From Lepidodermella squamata (Eukaryota; Gastrotricha), in the NCBI GenBank assembly GCA_047495785.1, contig JBLDXI010000045.1:124001-188000 (forward strand): 64,000 nucleotides of DNA. The letters run 5' to 3'. The notes beneath the pieces are model-generated. The model saw nothing but the letters and a program-made list of their open reading frames with translations, was not told the DNA's origin and did no database searches. Of the stretch, positions 25,801-36,492 are shown one piece after another. A program made the position numbers and the translations under genes. Each line of letters starts with the position of its first letter. Position 1 is the stretch's first letter.

Positions 25801-28800
25801 GTTTGCGGCATCCTCGTCCCGAACGATTATAATGCCGTCGTTAGCGACTTGGTGCCGACCGCCGAATGCGAACGGCTGGCCTTGCAAAATCGAACTTCGG
25901 CACGGCGAAGAGTCGAGAGGCATCGCACTATAAAAAATATTTTTTCAAAATTCTGCGAAAAATTATGAGCTCGTCATCTTACCTGGTCATAGTCGATGTC
26001 GGGGGTCAACAAAATATTTATATTAAAAAAAAATCTATCAAAACAAGAAAAATTTAGAAAAAAATAAGAAATTTATTTTAAAAAGAATTTGCGATTGCAT
26101 TTCGCATATCATCGGCCGAAAGACTCGCTTTGCCAATCGTTTCTGAGACTTCGATTGGGCTCTGAGCAACTTCATCGCGTTTCAGCGGCTCTTCCTCGAA
26201 ATCGCGTTGTTCAACAAGAAAATTGTGCAACACAGCACAGGCGACAAGTGTTTGCGGAACGTAATCCGGCGAATTTTCCAACTTTTTCGCCAAAATTTGC
26301 CAGCGTTTCGAGAGCAGGCCAGCGACTTGATTTACAACGCCAGATGTCAGCGAGGTTACGTGAGTGTTGAGTAATTTTTGCTCGGGTGTCGTCGGATTTT
26401 TAAACGAAGTCAACAGCCAAGTTCGAAGAGGGTAGTCGTGGCTCTCAGCGACTAAAACCGGCCGTAGACTGTCGTCGTTTTTCGTTCTTATCAGCGGCTC
26501 TGCGAGTAAATCACCAGCCTCGGCGCGTTGGAAAAACGCGGTTTTCTCGAATTTTCGACTCGGATCTTCTTCGACAATTAAATCAATAATGCGTAGCTCG
26601 TCGTCGCAAACCAACTGGCAGCTGATTGCTGTCGAAGGCTGATTGCCACCTGAAGATAACTCGACGTGAAACGGGCCGATAATTCCGGCGATATTCGGCA
26701 GTAAGGATACGCGGCGAAAGTGTTCGATTAAACACCGGCAAGCCACGCCGTTTTCCAGCCCAGTCATCCATTGATTTTTAACAGCGACTAACGCCAGAAC
26801 CAACTCACGGGTCGTTCGATGAACCGTCGATTTCGGGACATTGAAATAATTTCCAGTTGTTGTATAGCTCTCGCCAGATGCGAGTTTCCGTAAGCCGATC
26901 GCTATTCGTTTTTCCAACGGAATTGTCGTGCCGAAACGCGTTTCAAGCTTGTGAAGGGAGTCTTTCATAACAGCGCAAAATGCGGTGAAAGCCCGGTGGG
27001 ACATGCCTAATGTCGCTCGCCAGTCTTCATCGCCGTGATTTGACGTTAAAAACTCGTCGAATTGACAAATCGATTTAGCGCGAGTGCCTGCAGGACTTGG
27101 TTGTTCAACATCAGGCTGCTGGGCGATGATTGAGGCAACAGAAGGTAGCAGGTGTGTTTCGTCGAAAATGAACGAACGAAGGGCGGAATTTGTCGACCCC
27201 CTTGCTGTGAAATAAGTTCGAACGACAGCGGCTAGTATTTGCTTCTTTCGCCGTTTCATTACTTGTCGCATGTGCCACTGCTGCTCGGCATTTGCCATTA
27301 TTATTGTGCAATGACCTAGCCAATAAAACTGGTTTTTATTAAGGCGGCATGAATGAAAAATGATCGATTGTATGAGCCTCAAGTTTGGCGGATTAAGAGG
27401 GGCAGCGCGGGAAGCACGTGCCACGTTGTGCCAGCCTGTGGAACACAAACACTCGGTGGATTATTGCTCGAGGCCGCGGCACCACCACGTGCACGAAAAT
27501 AAGACGACGACGTAAATAGCTACTTAATTGGCGGATGATGGTGGTGGTGGCAAAAAATAGGCACCGTTGTTGCGCGGATTCGTTCTCACAAAATGTGTGT
27601 GTTCTTGAGGGGAAAAAACAGATAACTCGCACACGCGCGACGGTGTGTTGTTGTAGTGTGATTTTTGCTGAAATTAACGTGATGGCAATACTAGTGGCAA
27701 AGGGCGTAAATTAAGACGCATCATCGTGAGAGTAGGCGCCGCAAAAATTGACAAGTTGCGCTGTGCGTATAATATTGTTATTATTGCGACCGTGTGCACC
27801 GTGTGCGAGTCGAGTTGTGGGGAAACAGTAAATTTTTTCGCGACTTTTTAATAGAAATCGAGCGGGCAGGAAGTCGCCGTCGCCGCCGCCGTGAAGCCGC
27901 CGTCATCGATGTGAGTGAAGGCTGTGCGTGTAGGGCCACATGGCAATTCTGCTCGAATCGTATTATGCGCGGCGCGGCGGCGGCTGCTTCTGCTGTGTGT
28001 TTGCGCCATTCCCTGCTCGGCAGCCGCCGGCACGGCTATATTTGTTGTGTGAAAGGCAGGCAGGCAGTCAGGCAGGCAGCTCGGTCTCAATTTGTGCCTA
28101 GTAGGGTCGTATGGGGCATGCGACACATACATCTGGCTGGCCACTTTAATGGCGCGCCGTGCACGACGCCTATGCCACGAGTGCTGAGCGCGATGTGACT
28201 GAAAGAAGTGCGATGGCGGGGGAGCCGGCGCCGCCGCATCACGACGGCCCCACAGCTGCATTGAGCCAACGAGCCCGGCACATTGCCGACGAAGCGCTGA
28301 GACTAGAACAACTCTAGCGCTAGCCTCGACCGACCGACAACACACAGAAGCGAGCACACAGAGCCGGCGCATGCTACGCCGCTAATAAAATGCGCCGCAA
28401 ACGCGAAAGGCCGGGCGTAGAAAAATGTGTGTATGATGTGCTGTGTTGTAGCCCACTCGCTCGCTCGCTCGCCGCTCGTCCCGGTCTCTCTCGCTTTTTC
28501 AACGCACGCGCGGCGGCGGTGTGGAGTAAGCAATATTATGCGAGCGGGTATTGATTTGGTGGCGGCGCTGCGGCGGCAACGTCGGTCGGGTCGGCCCGGC
28601 GGCGGCTGGTTGGCAGCAGCCGCCACCGGTCGGTCGGTCGGTCGGTCCGTCTAACAACCAGACCACCACCACCACCACCGCCACTACACGCACTGCTGCG
28701 CATGCAAATATGTTGGACCCGCCGACTGCCCTGCGCTCGCAACTGCGTCGAGCTGCTCGCAACAAAAACAACACCTGCACGCAGGTAATCGCACGTCGCC

Positions 28801-31800
28801 AGAACTCGAGCGCATATGTTCTACCAACCTACCTAGCTACTACCTATGCAAATTGCCGGCACCGTGCTCGGCTCGTTGTGTTCGGTAGCCGCGCCGCCGC
28901 CGCCGCATGATGATGATTCGAACAGTAGGAGGGGGCTGGCCTGATGCCTGCCTGCCTGCCTGCCTGCTGATTGCGTCCACACGTGCGCGCGCCCGCACAC
29001 TCGACGCGGCATTTCGTTTCGTTTCATTTGCCAAATCAGAGCCGCGCAAGCTGCCGCTGCCGCCGGCTGATTAGCAGGCCCGCCGCCGTAGCCGACGATG
29101 AGCGAAAATTGTTATTATTATTATTAGTATTAGCCACGCTGCTCGCGAATAGCCAGCGCCTGCTGCTGGCTACTACGGCGGCGGCGCACTATGCGCACTC
29201 GAACGCAAAATCACAATATCGGAAAATTGACGAAAATTGCATTTCCACAACCGCACGCCGTAGACTTGTGTGTTTATCTAGCGAAAAGCTGAACCTAAAT
29301 TCAAATAATTATTACAAAATCGACGGTGACCCGTGTGTTAATTGAAATGACGTAAAATTGATGAGATGGGTAATAACGCAATTTTTCCCGTACTCGCAGC
29401 TCGTTCACTGTTCGACCAACTTCGGCCGACGATTTGCCGGCGCTGGCGGCGTTGACGGATACATTGGAACTGCGCGAGTCTGTCATGGAACACATCAAAA
29501 TGTACACGCAATTCCGCCGCCACAAGGTTTATTTTTTTCTCCACACTCTTGTTATTGGTGTTATTCAGCCAGTCTATATAGAAGCCTAATGTGTGGACAG
29601 AAAAAAGACAAGTTTAAGCAAACTTGATGAAACTCAGGTCAAGAAAGCAGACAAATATTATTCTGAAAAAAGTGAAAAATTGTCTGATCAGTTCATTAAT
29701 AATTCCATCGTCATGCAGAAAATGACCGTTAACAAGTGATAAGTGAGGTTTTGACATCTTGAGATTTTGAGGATAAATGAACGAGGAGTCGAACGATATC
29801 AAGAATAGGTTGGTAGCCGTCAGGGTTGCTGAGAAAATGGGCTTCAAAGTTTTCCGGTGAAAATTGCTTATTTTGAAAAAATGCGCCCTAAAAAAATTGA
29901 GTTTTTATTGCATCAATTAATGAGCGCAATAATTTATTTTCTTGCGCGCACTCGTAATATTTTGGGGTAATATGAGGTGAGGAATCATGCTAGACATTCA
30001 AAAATATTGATGGAATCAAGCTAGTGCTTTAAATTGATAAGCCTTGTCGGTGACACTTTGGGGTCCCCGACTTTTGAGGTGAATGGAAGCCTCCTAGAGA
30101 ATTTCGAAAATTTAAAAATCCTAAAAAAAACTGAGTAAGAAAATCTAGGAATTCAAGAATCGACCCTCTTCAAGTCAATACACTTTTCACTTGTTAAAGG
30201 TCATATTATTTTCCGCAAAGTGAGTCATCCTGGGTCAATTTTTTCTCAAAAATGGCAGCCAGTGCGGGTTTTTTTTTAATTTTTTTTGTCGGAAAGAAAC
30301 AAACGCCAAGAATTTATTTTCCGTATCCAGACTGCTCTTAATTCGAACTCAAATTGATCGCAACCAGGAATTAATTTAAATGGGTCAAAAATGACGAAAT
30401 CAGGCTTTTTTTTACGCATGATTCATACAGACTATTTTTTTATTTCAGGAGAGCGCTAATAACGCCGTTCAAGCTTTTGTGGCGATTTGCGCCGAACAAA
30501 TCGTCGGCGTGGCAGTGATTGAACAGGAGAAAAACATTGAGTATTTACGATCGCACTACAACATCGAAGACTTTGTGTTCTACAACCACCACCGCTACGA
30601 AGAACACGGCCACATATGGCACCTGGCGATGAACCCAGCCTTCGCGTGCCTCACCCGTGTTTTCCTCAAAGAAATCATGCGAATGGGCCACAAAACGTGC
30701 CTGTACTACCCGATATACCCGGACAACTGCATCCAACGCCCGCCCGCCCACAGCGTTGTTTGCTGCTTGTCGGAAATGGTGCCAGTCGCGCCGCGTCGCC
30801 AGCCTGTTTACGACCTGTTCAAACTCGGAATAAACGCACCGGCTCAGGCTGTCTTACAGAGCCAAGTGCCGTTCGCGTTGTACCATACTAATATTAAAAT
30901 GTGTCTGGAAACTAAACACGGGGTGAACGCGAGAATTGTTGTAGTAGGCGCGTCTGAAACGGGCCTCGCGGCTCTGGAGCGACTAATCATGAGCCCGCAC
31001 TTATTGTTTCATAACATCACCCTGCTATCAACGCACGGTTTACCCGTCGCGCCGATTTTGATGGCTAATAACGGCATTAATGACGAGGCTGAGCAGCGGC
31101 CGTCCGGCGAGTTGTCGCTGGTCGAGCGATTCGCGGCGAAAACAGCGATCGCCGACTCCCTCTCGCACCACCGCTCGCTTTATTTGCGTTGCGCGATTAA
31201 TAGCGTAGCCGGGCGAATGACGGCTATCAACCGCACGCGGAAACACCTGATGGTGAACGGCGATCGGCAACTGCCCTACGATTACCTAGTGCTGACAACC
31301 GGGCAGCAGTACACCATACCGGATATGTTGACAACGGCGGTTCGCGGCAGCTCGCAAATGTCGATGACGTCATCGATAATTCGCGCGCGCACCATGCCCG
31401 AGACGAGCTCGTTGTCGCAATCCGCCGCCTTCAACCCGAATTCAATTATCGACAACGTGTTCGCGGTTAATGACATGTACGAGGCTGATTATTTAACCGA
31501 ATGGGTGCCGAAAATGTTAGCCGCGGTTAGTGAGAACGGCTACACCCCGAAACGCGTGGTCATCTACGGCCGAACTATCGATGCTTATACAGCGTTAGAT
31601 TCGATTATCGAGTTCGGATTCTCGCCTCAGGATGTTGTTTTCGTACTACCCCCACTTGCCGAGGAGGAGCCGACCTGCTTCAATAACCCTGATGTTGAAA
31701 ACGCGATTCACTCCCGCATCGACCAGGCCGGTGTTACGGTTCTGGTTGACTACACCCTGAAAGATTTCACGCTGCGAGACCGGCCTGGAGTTGATAACAC

Positions 31801-33808
31801 CACAGAACGGGTTATAATAGCATCCACCTTAAATTTCCAGGCAGTTGAGAGTGATGAAATAGCGGGCGTTGACGATGTTCTATGCATGTTGGCGTATGAT
31901 CATAAATCAATTGCGAGTGATACGTTCCGCGCGTTGAATAACGCGTGTTTAGTCATGGATAACCGGCTGGTTGTTGACCCGGAGTTTCACACGAATGACC
32001 CGGCGATTAGAGCGGCGGGTGCGTTGACGAAATACAGCCGCAAGTTGTACGCCGATCGCGCTACGCATGATTTGTTCAACCCGCGCGAGGTTGGCTATGA
32101 ATTGGCGCATCGCCTGCTGACGCATTTCGACCCGATTCGTGGCCCGGCGCCGAACCGGCCGTCACCACCGGCGCCATTGGTGCCGCTGTTCGAATGGCCA
32201 CGGATCATCTACGCCGAGAGCTTGCCGTTTGGTTTCCGCTATCTACAGGTAATTGATAAATGGGTCTGAATATTTGCACCTCTAAATTAAGGTTCCAGCA
32301 CTACAACGTGTCCCATAAGTAACGCAAGCAAAGAAAATTACACGGAAAAGGGTTCAGGCACTCTACAATGTGAGTGACACATCTCAAGGCCAGAAAAATT
32401 GAAAAAAACACGAGAATAGTAATCAAGTATGTCACGTGTTAATGGGATTTAAACAGTCCGAATAAATTCGGTCCAACCGGGTAAAATACCGAAAATTACC
32501 GAACCTGTTACCATCGTTATTTTTCGGGTTTTCTCCGGTACATTTTTTGTTTCTTCGGTTAAATCTCGGAATAAAGAGGGAATATTCCCTCGGCAGGTTT
32601 AATTTAAAAAAATTGGTTGAATTTCCTGGAAAACGTTGCCAAATTGAAGAATATTTTCGCAACTTCTGGGACACGCTGTTATTGGTTTCGATTTTTGGCG
32701 ATTTCGATTTTTATTCCCTTTAACCATAGGTTTTTTTTTGTTTTAGCTATCTGGTACCCTCGGGTATGACAAAAGAATTTTGATATCACCTTCAAAGGCT
32801 GATGAAATCGAAAAAATCACTGATTATTAAAATCGATAATCGATAATCGATAGTCGATATCGGCTGTGCAAGCTGGAATATGACTCGTAAAATGACCGCC
32901 GATAGCGCAAAATACGCGTAATAAGGAGATCTATCGGTTGGCTTGATCGTGAACAAATTGAAAATAGTGCATCTTGGTTTTGGGGCCTAAGAAGCAGTGC
33001 TGGAACCCAAATTTACGGTGTGTATTTCACAGAAACAATGGAGATTTTAGGATTTAATTTTCAAATTTTTCACTCAAATTATTGACTGCACTGTGATGAT
33101 TTTTTTTAAATTAATTTTTCAAATTTAATTTCCATTTCAAAATTTTAAAATAGAAATTGTCGAAGTTCCTGTCGCTTTTGTTTTTTTGACGAATTAGTAA
33201 CATGATTAGTCATATTGCTTTGATTATTTTTTCAGGTCGAAAGAGCTGGGCCAAGATTGCGACTCGATGACCAGTTGCGAGCTTACGATTACGGCGACGA
33301 AATGTCAACCGGGTCGACGGACAATTCCAACTTTTTCCGACTCCACCTTAACATCAACGAAACCGTCGAAACAATAACGTGTCTAACGGAGAAAACGCGC
33401 GATGTATCTCAGTATTTATGCCTATTCGGCGTTCACGAGCGCTACTTGAATTCGTTGAAGAGCCGCTGGGAAGAAAAATTGGTCACCGACTTTTTCGACT
33501 ACTTCTCCGAACCTTGGGCCGTTGCGTTGTTCCACGATCGTTTCCGCGATTTGCGCGACGAAATTCGCCAGATTTTCGCCTCAGAGTCGAAACCAACGGC
33601 TAAGGGCAACCAGAGTTTTGAGGCGAAATTGCGCGAGTACATCGGCTCTGATATTCAAATGACGCGATTTTTGCGCAAATTCATCTCCGATAATTACCGC
33701 AATCCGGAAGACACGGAACTGCGCAAATCGATCGAAGTTCGGCTGTTGAATTACCTTGAATTCAATAGCTACCACTTACCAATGTACGCAAGATCTGGAA
33801 TGATTTAA
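22811..33808 (+). CDS. CFAP61: CFAP61, cilia- and flagella-associated protein 61
   Basis: Eight exons: 22811-22953, 23005-23300, 23354-23613, 23668-24045, 24107-24177, 29400-29526, 30449-32248 and 33236-33808. They join in frame to about 1,215 residues, near the vertebrate length. CFAP61 belongs to the calmodulin- and radial-spoke-associated complex at the base of radial spoke 3 in motile axonemes. Seen in order: an N-terminal acetyltransferase-like region (DIVIRRTEAGD, LAELIEAQDE), AICIQLFAIDEAYETRS, VIAVPHLTPEFQLLKQFV, an NAD-binding-like RIVVVGASETGLAALE, LSTHGLP, and the C-terminal PWAVALFHDRF and SYHLPMYARSGMI. The sixth exon (127 nt) sits alone 5.2 kb from the fifth. The large intron between them carries two antisense transposon-derived genes. 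The first intron is 51 nt with no stop, so retention would keep the frame. Confidence 0.95.
24556..25990 (-). CDS. Myb/SANT-like DNA-binding protein (Harbinger-derived ORF1)
   Basis: A minus-strand frame runs from 25927 to 24556. An upstream 8-nt exon (25990-25983) supplies ATG through a GTAAGA donor and TTTTTTATAG acceptor, giving 459 residues; without it the ATG at 25923 gives 455. Residues of about 165-255 form a trihelix/Myb-SANT-like domain (KRWNGQRWNDNETRTLIELF, then LWETIGEGLRARGF, REKWRDVYTFYKRQ and PFFKQLHAIY). The flanks are Ser/Pro/Gln-rich and acidic. A C-terminal coiled coil (LLEKIVKMQEQQLRMQNQLL) likely drives dimerisation. PIF/Harbinger elements encode exactly such a Myb-like partner that brings the transposase to DNA and to the nucleus. 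Its neighbour, 87 bp upstream, is the HARBI1-like gene on the same strand. Confidence 0.8.
26078..27298 (-). CDS. HARBI1-like nuclease homologue, catalytically degenerate
   Basis: Single exon; I chose the ATG at 27298 (406 residues), before MANAEQQWHMRQ. An ATG at 27448 would add 50 residues with little resemblance to the family. An HTH region (GLRKLASGESYTTTGNYFNV, then PKSTVHRTTRELV) precedes a DDE_Tnp_4-type core. At the three catalytic positions the usual acidic residues are missing: the GAIDGTH-type site reads IIGPFHVEL, the GDGGYPL-type site reads AESHDYPLRTWLL, and the VVERAFG-type site reads VVNQVAGLLSKRW. The closing VACAVLHNFLVE signature is intact. An intact 1.2-kb frame without catalysis suggests a domesticated gene, as with vertebrate HARBI1/NAIF1. 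It lies inside a CFAP61 intron, antisense. Confidence 0.85.
   Translation of the reverse strand: MANAEQQWHMRQVMKRRKKQILAAVVRTYFTARGSTNSALRSFIFDETHLLPSVASIIAQQPDVEQPSPAGTRAKSICQFDEFLTSNHGDEDWRATLGMSHRAFTAFCAVMKDSLHKLETRFGTTIPLEKRIAIGLRKLASGESYTTTGNYFNVPKSTVHRTTRELVLALVAVKNQWMTGLENGVACRCLIEHFRRVSLLPNIAGIIGPFHVELSSGGNQPSTAISCQLVCDDELRIIDLIVEEDPSRKFEKTAFFQRAEAGDLLAEPLIRTKNDDSLRPVLVAESHDYPLRTWLLTSFKNPTTPEQKLLNTHVTSLTSGVVNQVAGLLSKRWQILAKKLENSPDYVPQTLVACAVLHNFLVEQRDFEEEPLKRDEVAQSPIEVSETIGKASLSADDMRNAIANSF
27450..29390. other. GC/CpG-rich intronic block, likely regulatory
   Basis: The sequence is markedly richer in G+C and CpG than its surroundings, with short microsatellites: CAGG repeats at about 28,050-28,080, GGTC repeats at about 28,627-28,648 and CCTG repeats at about 28,945-28,970. 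Overlapping ORFs on all frames here are compositional artefacts. It lies directly upstream of the HARBI1-like gene and may be its promoter region. Confidence 0.4.
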
Positions 33809-34500
33809 ATTCTTCTCAAATGACCCATTTAATTAATTCTCGAATTGATAAAAAAAGTGCCATTTCTATAATTATGAAATTATATAATTTAATCCTCCTT
33901 AAATCGAATAAAAAATGATGAAATTTGCTACGATTCCTGTTGTTTTTTCGTGAATTTCCGGGTACAGCTTGCCTTATCGTTGTTTACGCTCTTATTACGC
34001 GTTGTTTTGATATTACGCCAAATTAATTGCGCTACTTCAATGAATCACGAGGTTACAGATATTCGACCTATTTTTAGATAAGGATCCTGTTGTCTGCAGA
34101 TCCGAGTCAACCACCCTATGACGTTATAATTGATAAGCACAGCAGAAGTGGCGATACACAAAATAGGCTTATTATCACGGTCCTACCTTTTATATTATTA
34201 TCATAGAGCGAATTATTCATCGAGCTGGGCGTTTCACATGGCATTGACCGTCGACAGAATAACGAACATCAGTTTCATCAAATCCAACTTGAAAATAGAT
34301 AGGAAATCGCTAGTAAAAGTCTCCACCTTGAAAATGTTTCAACACGAGACCACAACTCAAAGAAAATTGCGCCAGATGTTTCCTAATCTCTACGTTGCTG
34401 CTGTGGCGTAATCTTGAGGCTTTTCATTTCATTTCCGTTACGCCAACTAGTTGAGACAACTTGAATTTTTTCTCGAAGGGAAACTCATTTTAATTACGAA
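33809..34500. other. Intergenic, CFAP61 to four-TM gene
   Basis: No convincing gene. A 93-codon plus-strand ORF (34130-34411) has no recognisable features. AT-rich sequence just after the CFAP61 stop includes AATAAAA at about 33,908. Confidence 0.5.
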
Positions 34501-35278
34501 ATGGCCGCTGCCCCGCCTAAATACGAGGACATCAGCCACCAGGTGCCCTTCAACCCGACCTATGCCAGCCCTGGTGGGGTGTATCCAAACGTAGGACATC
34601 AGCAGACTTTCTACGGGGCGACTCCGCAACACCCGCAGCAAGTCATTGTTGTTGGAGCCCCGGTTGTTGCCGAAGCTCGGCACCACCAGACTCACGCTGT
34701 TATTTGCCACGAGGAACAAGCAGCTCCGAAATACATTTGCATGCGCGGATTTCAAGCGGTAAATTTCTAACATGAAAATCCGATATTAAATTATTGAAAA
34801 ATTCCTATTTAGATGTTGGCAATCGTTTGCATGGGGCTTCAAATAACGCTATTAGCCTACGATGATCATGAGTGGTATTACTGGGTATGGTTGTTAGTCG
34901 TACCAGTTAGTGCCTTATTTCAAATGATGAGGAGCGGTTGCTCCGGGCGTTGGGGTACTGCTGGGCAGGTAAGTAGAATTACGTCATTAAATGTCTCATT
35001 ATGTTATTCCCTTTAATTTTATCAAGGACGTGACTTATGGCTTCTTATGGCTGCTTCAAGTTGGAGCGATTGCCGGCGTTTACTACGGCTACTACAACTA
35101 CCATTCATATTACTACCACAATGGGGAAATTGTCATCGATTTTAATCTAGTAATTTTTTTTCCACCCGACGTAGTCACCTCATCGGTATTTTTTGACAAA
35201 TTTTAGGCAGCCTGCGGATTTCTTTCGTTTACTCACTGGGCAATGTCTTGCTGCTGCCGGCCTGAACGTCACCATTGA
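34501..35278 (+). CDS. Small four-TM (MARVEL-like) membrane protein
   Basis: Exons 34501-34758, 34813-34968, 35027-35149 and 35207-35278 all join in phase 0, giving 202 residues. The N-terminal 80 residues are soluble, Pro/Gln/His-rich and contain PPKYEDI, a PPxY-type motif. Four hydrophobic segments follow: around GFQAMLAIVCMGLQI, WVWLLVVPVSALFQM, TYGFLWLLQVGAIAGVYYGYY and AACGFLSFTHWAM. A Cys cluster (SCCCRPERHH) ends the protein and could be palmitoylated. The layout resembles MARVEL/tetraspan vesicle proteins, but I do not recognise an orthologue. Overlapping AATAAA signals lie at 35323-35332. Confidence 0.75.
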
Positions 35279-35322
35279 ACACTTTCCTGACGTCTCCTAG
35301 AAATAACGAATCATTTTGATAG

Positions 35323-35332
35323 AATAAATAAA
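35323..35332 (+). terminator. Overlapping AATAAA polyadenylation signals
   Basis: AATAAATAAA lies 45 bp after the stop of the four-TM gene. From here to 36,490 I see no gene. The interval is AT-rich and unannotated. Confidence 0.6.
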
Positions 35333-36492
35333 GATGATTTTTTGTTTATTGGTAGAGGAATTTTCGTCAATTCGCTTTCCTGAGGATAAAGTGTTTTTTG
35401 CCGTTGTCATGTCTATGTAAGATGCAAGTCGACAGGTCTTGATGACGCATCTGGAGGACGGGCTAACCTCCGTCAGTCTTGCAATACAAATTGGCATTAC
35501 CAATTGGCAATTACAAGACACCAGTAAAATTGTTAATTTTCGCGGTCGGCCCATTTTTACGGGAATTAATTTTCGCGATTTGTTGAAAATGAAGGCGCTA
35601 TTCACTTCCACATGGTTCTGCTCCCAGCAAACACCTTTCATTTTTTTTACTCCCATTTTAAATTTTTCCAAGTTAAATATGAAGTTAGGCAGCCTAAACG
35701 ATTCAATTTTTCAAACAGTTTGGTCAGAGGGGCACCTGATAAAACAAATAGTTATTCGCAAAAACAGTTATTCATTATTTGGTTGTTTTTAACATAAAAG
35801 GATAAAGAAATGGTCTCTGATTTATTGCCTCGTTTTCAACAAAATCTGTTGATAATAAAGAAACGCACCTGCCGATCACTCAAACTCCAAAAATCATCAA
35901 TCTTCGAAATTCGATACCGCGATCGATACTTCGATTTTTGAATATACCATCGGCTATTTTTCACCCAAGTTGAAGAATAAATTCAGATTCGATGCTAACT
36001 CCAATTTGAGGTCAACTTGGGATCCAGCGAATTGTATGCCATGAAAATTACCGTATTCTCAATCGATGGACCAAAACTCGGTCGAAAACCGACAAAATCT
36101 ATCGATATCATTGGTATAGAAAGTGGGTTGTAGCGCAAGTGGCAGTGATGGCAGTGAGAGTGTAGAGCAGTGTTTATACCTTGAACCAGTGCTCCGCAAA
36201 CTTTTCTCACTGCGGGAATATTTGGCGGCCGCAAATAACTACAATCCGACTCTTTTCAGGCCGCACTAAAATTGGTAATGCTCTTTCATCGGCCGCAAAT
36301 ATTCTATCTATAGTTTCAAGCAAATTTCTCCCTGAGAAACTTTCTTCCGCGAGAGTTCTATTGCAAGTTTTCGGAATTCTTTTCAGTCATCACAGCATCG
36401 AATTTCCGCTCAATCGTCTTTACAAAGTCAGTTGACGAGGCTTTCCCGCGCACAATCCCGCTAACGTAGATTGTTAAGCCGGGTAACAAGCT

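Larger units (their letters stand above)
24178..29399 (+). other. Large CFAP61 intron hosting nested genes
   Basis: The donor GTATTTT is at 24178 and the acceptor TACTCGCAG ends at 29399. The intron contains the minus-strand SANT and HARBI1-like genes (24556-27298). To their right is a roughly 2-kb GC- and CpG-rich stretch with CAGG/CGGT microsatellites (near 28050, 28630 and 28940). The first 380 bp hold nothing recognisable. Confidence 0.85.

Noticed and set aside
28303-29345. Many overlapping ORFs on both strands in the GC-rich block
   Set aside because: Low-complexity Arg/Ala/Pro/Thr translations on all frames show these are compositional artefacts.
34130-34411. 93-codon ORF upstream of the four-TM gene
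   Set aside because: No family resemblance, no neighbouring splice signals and AT-rich composition.
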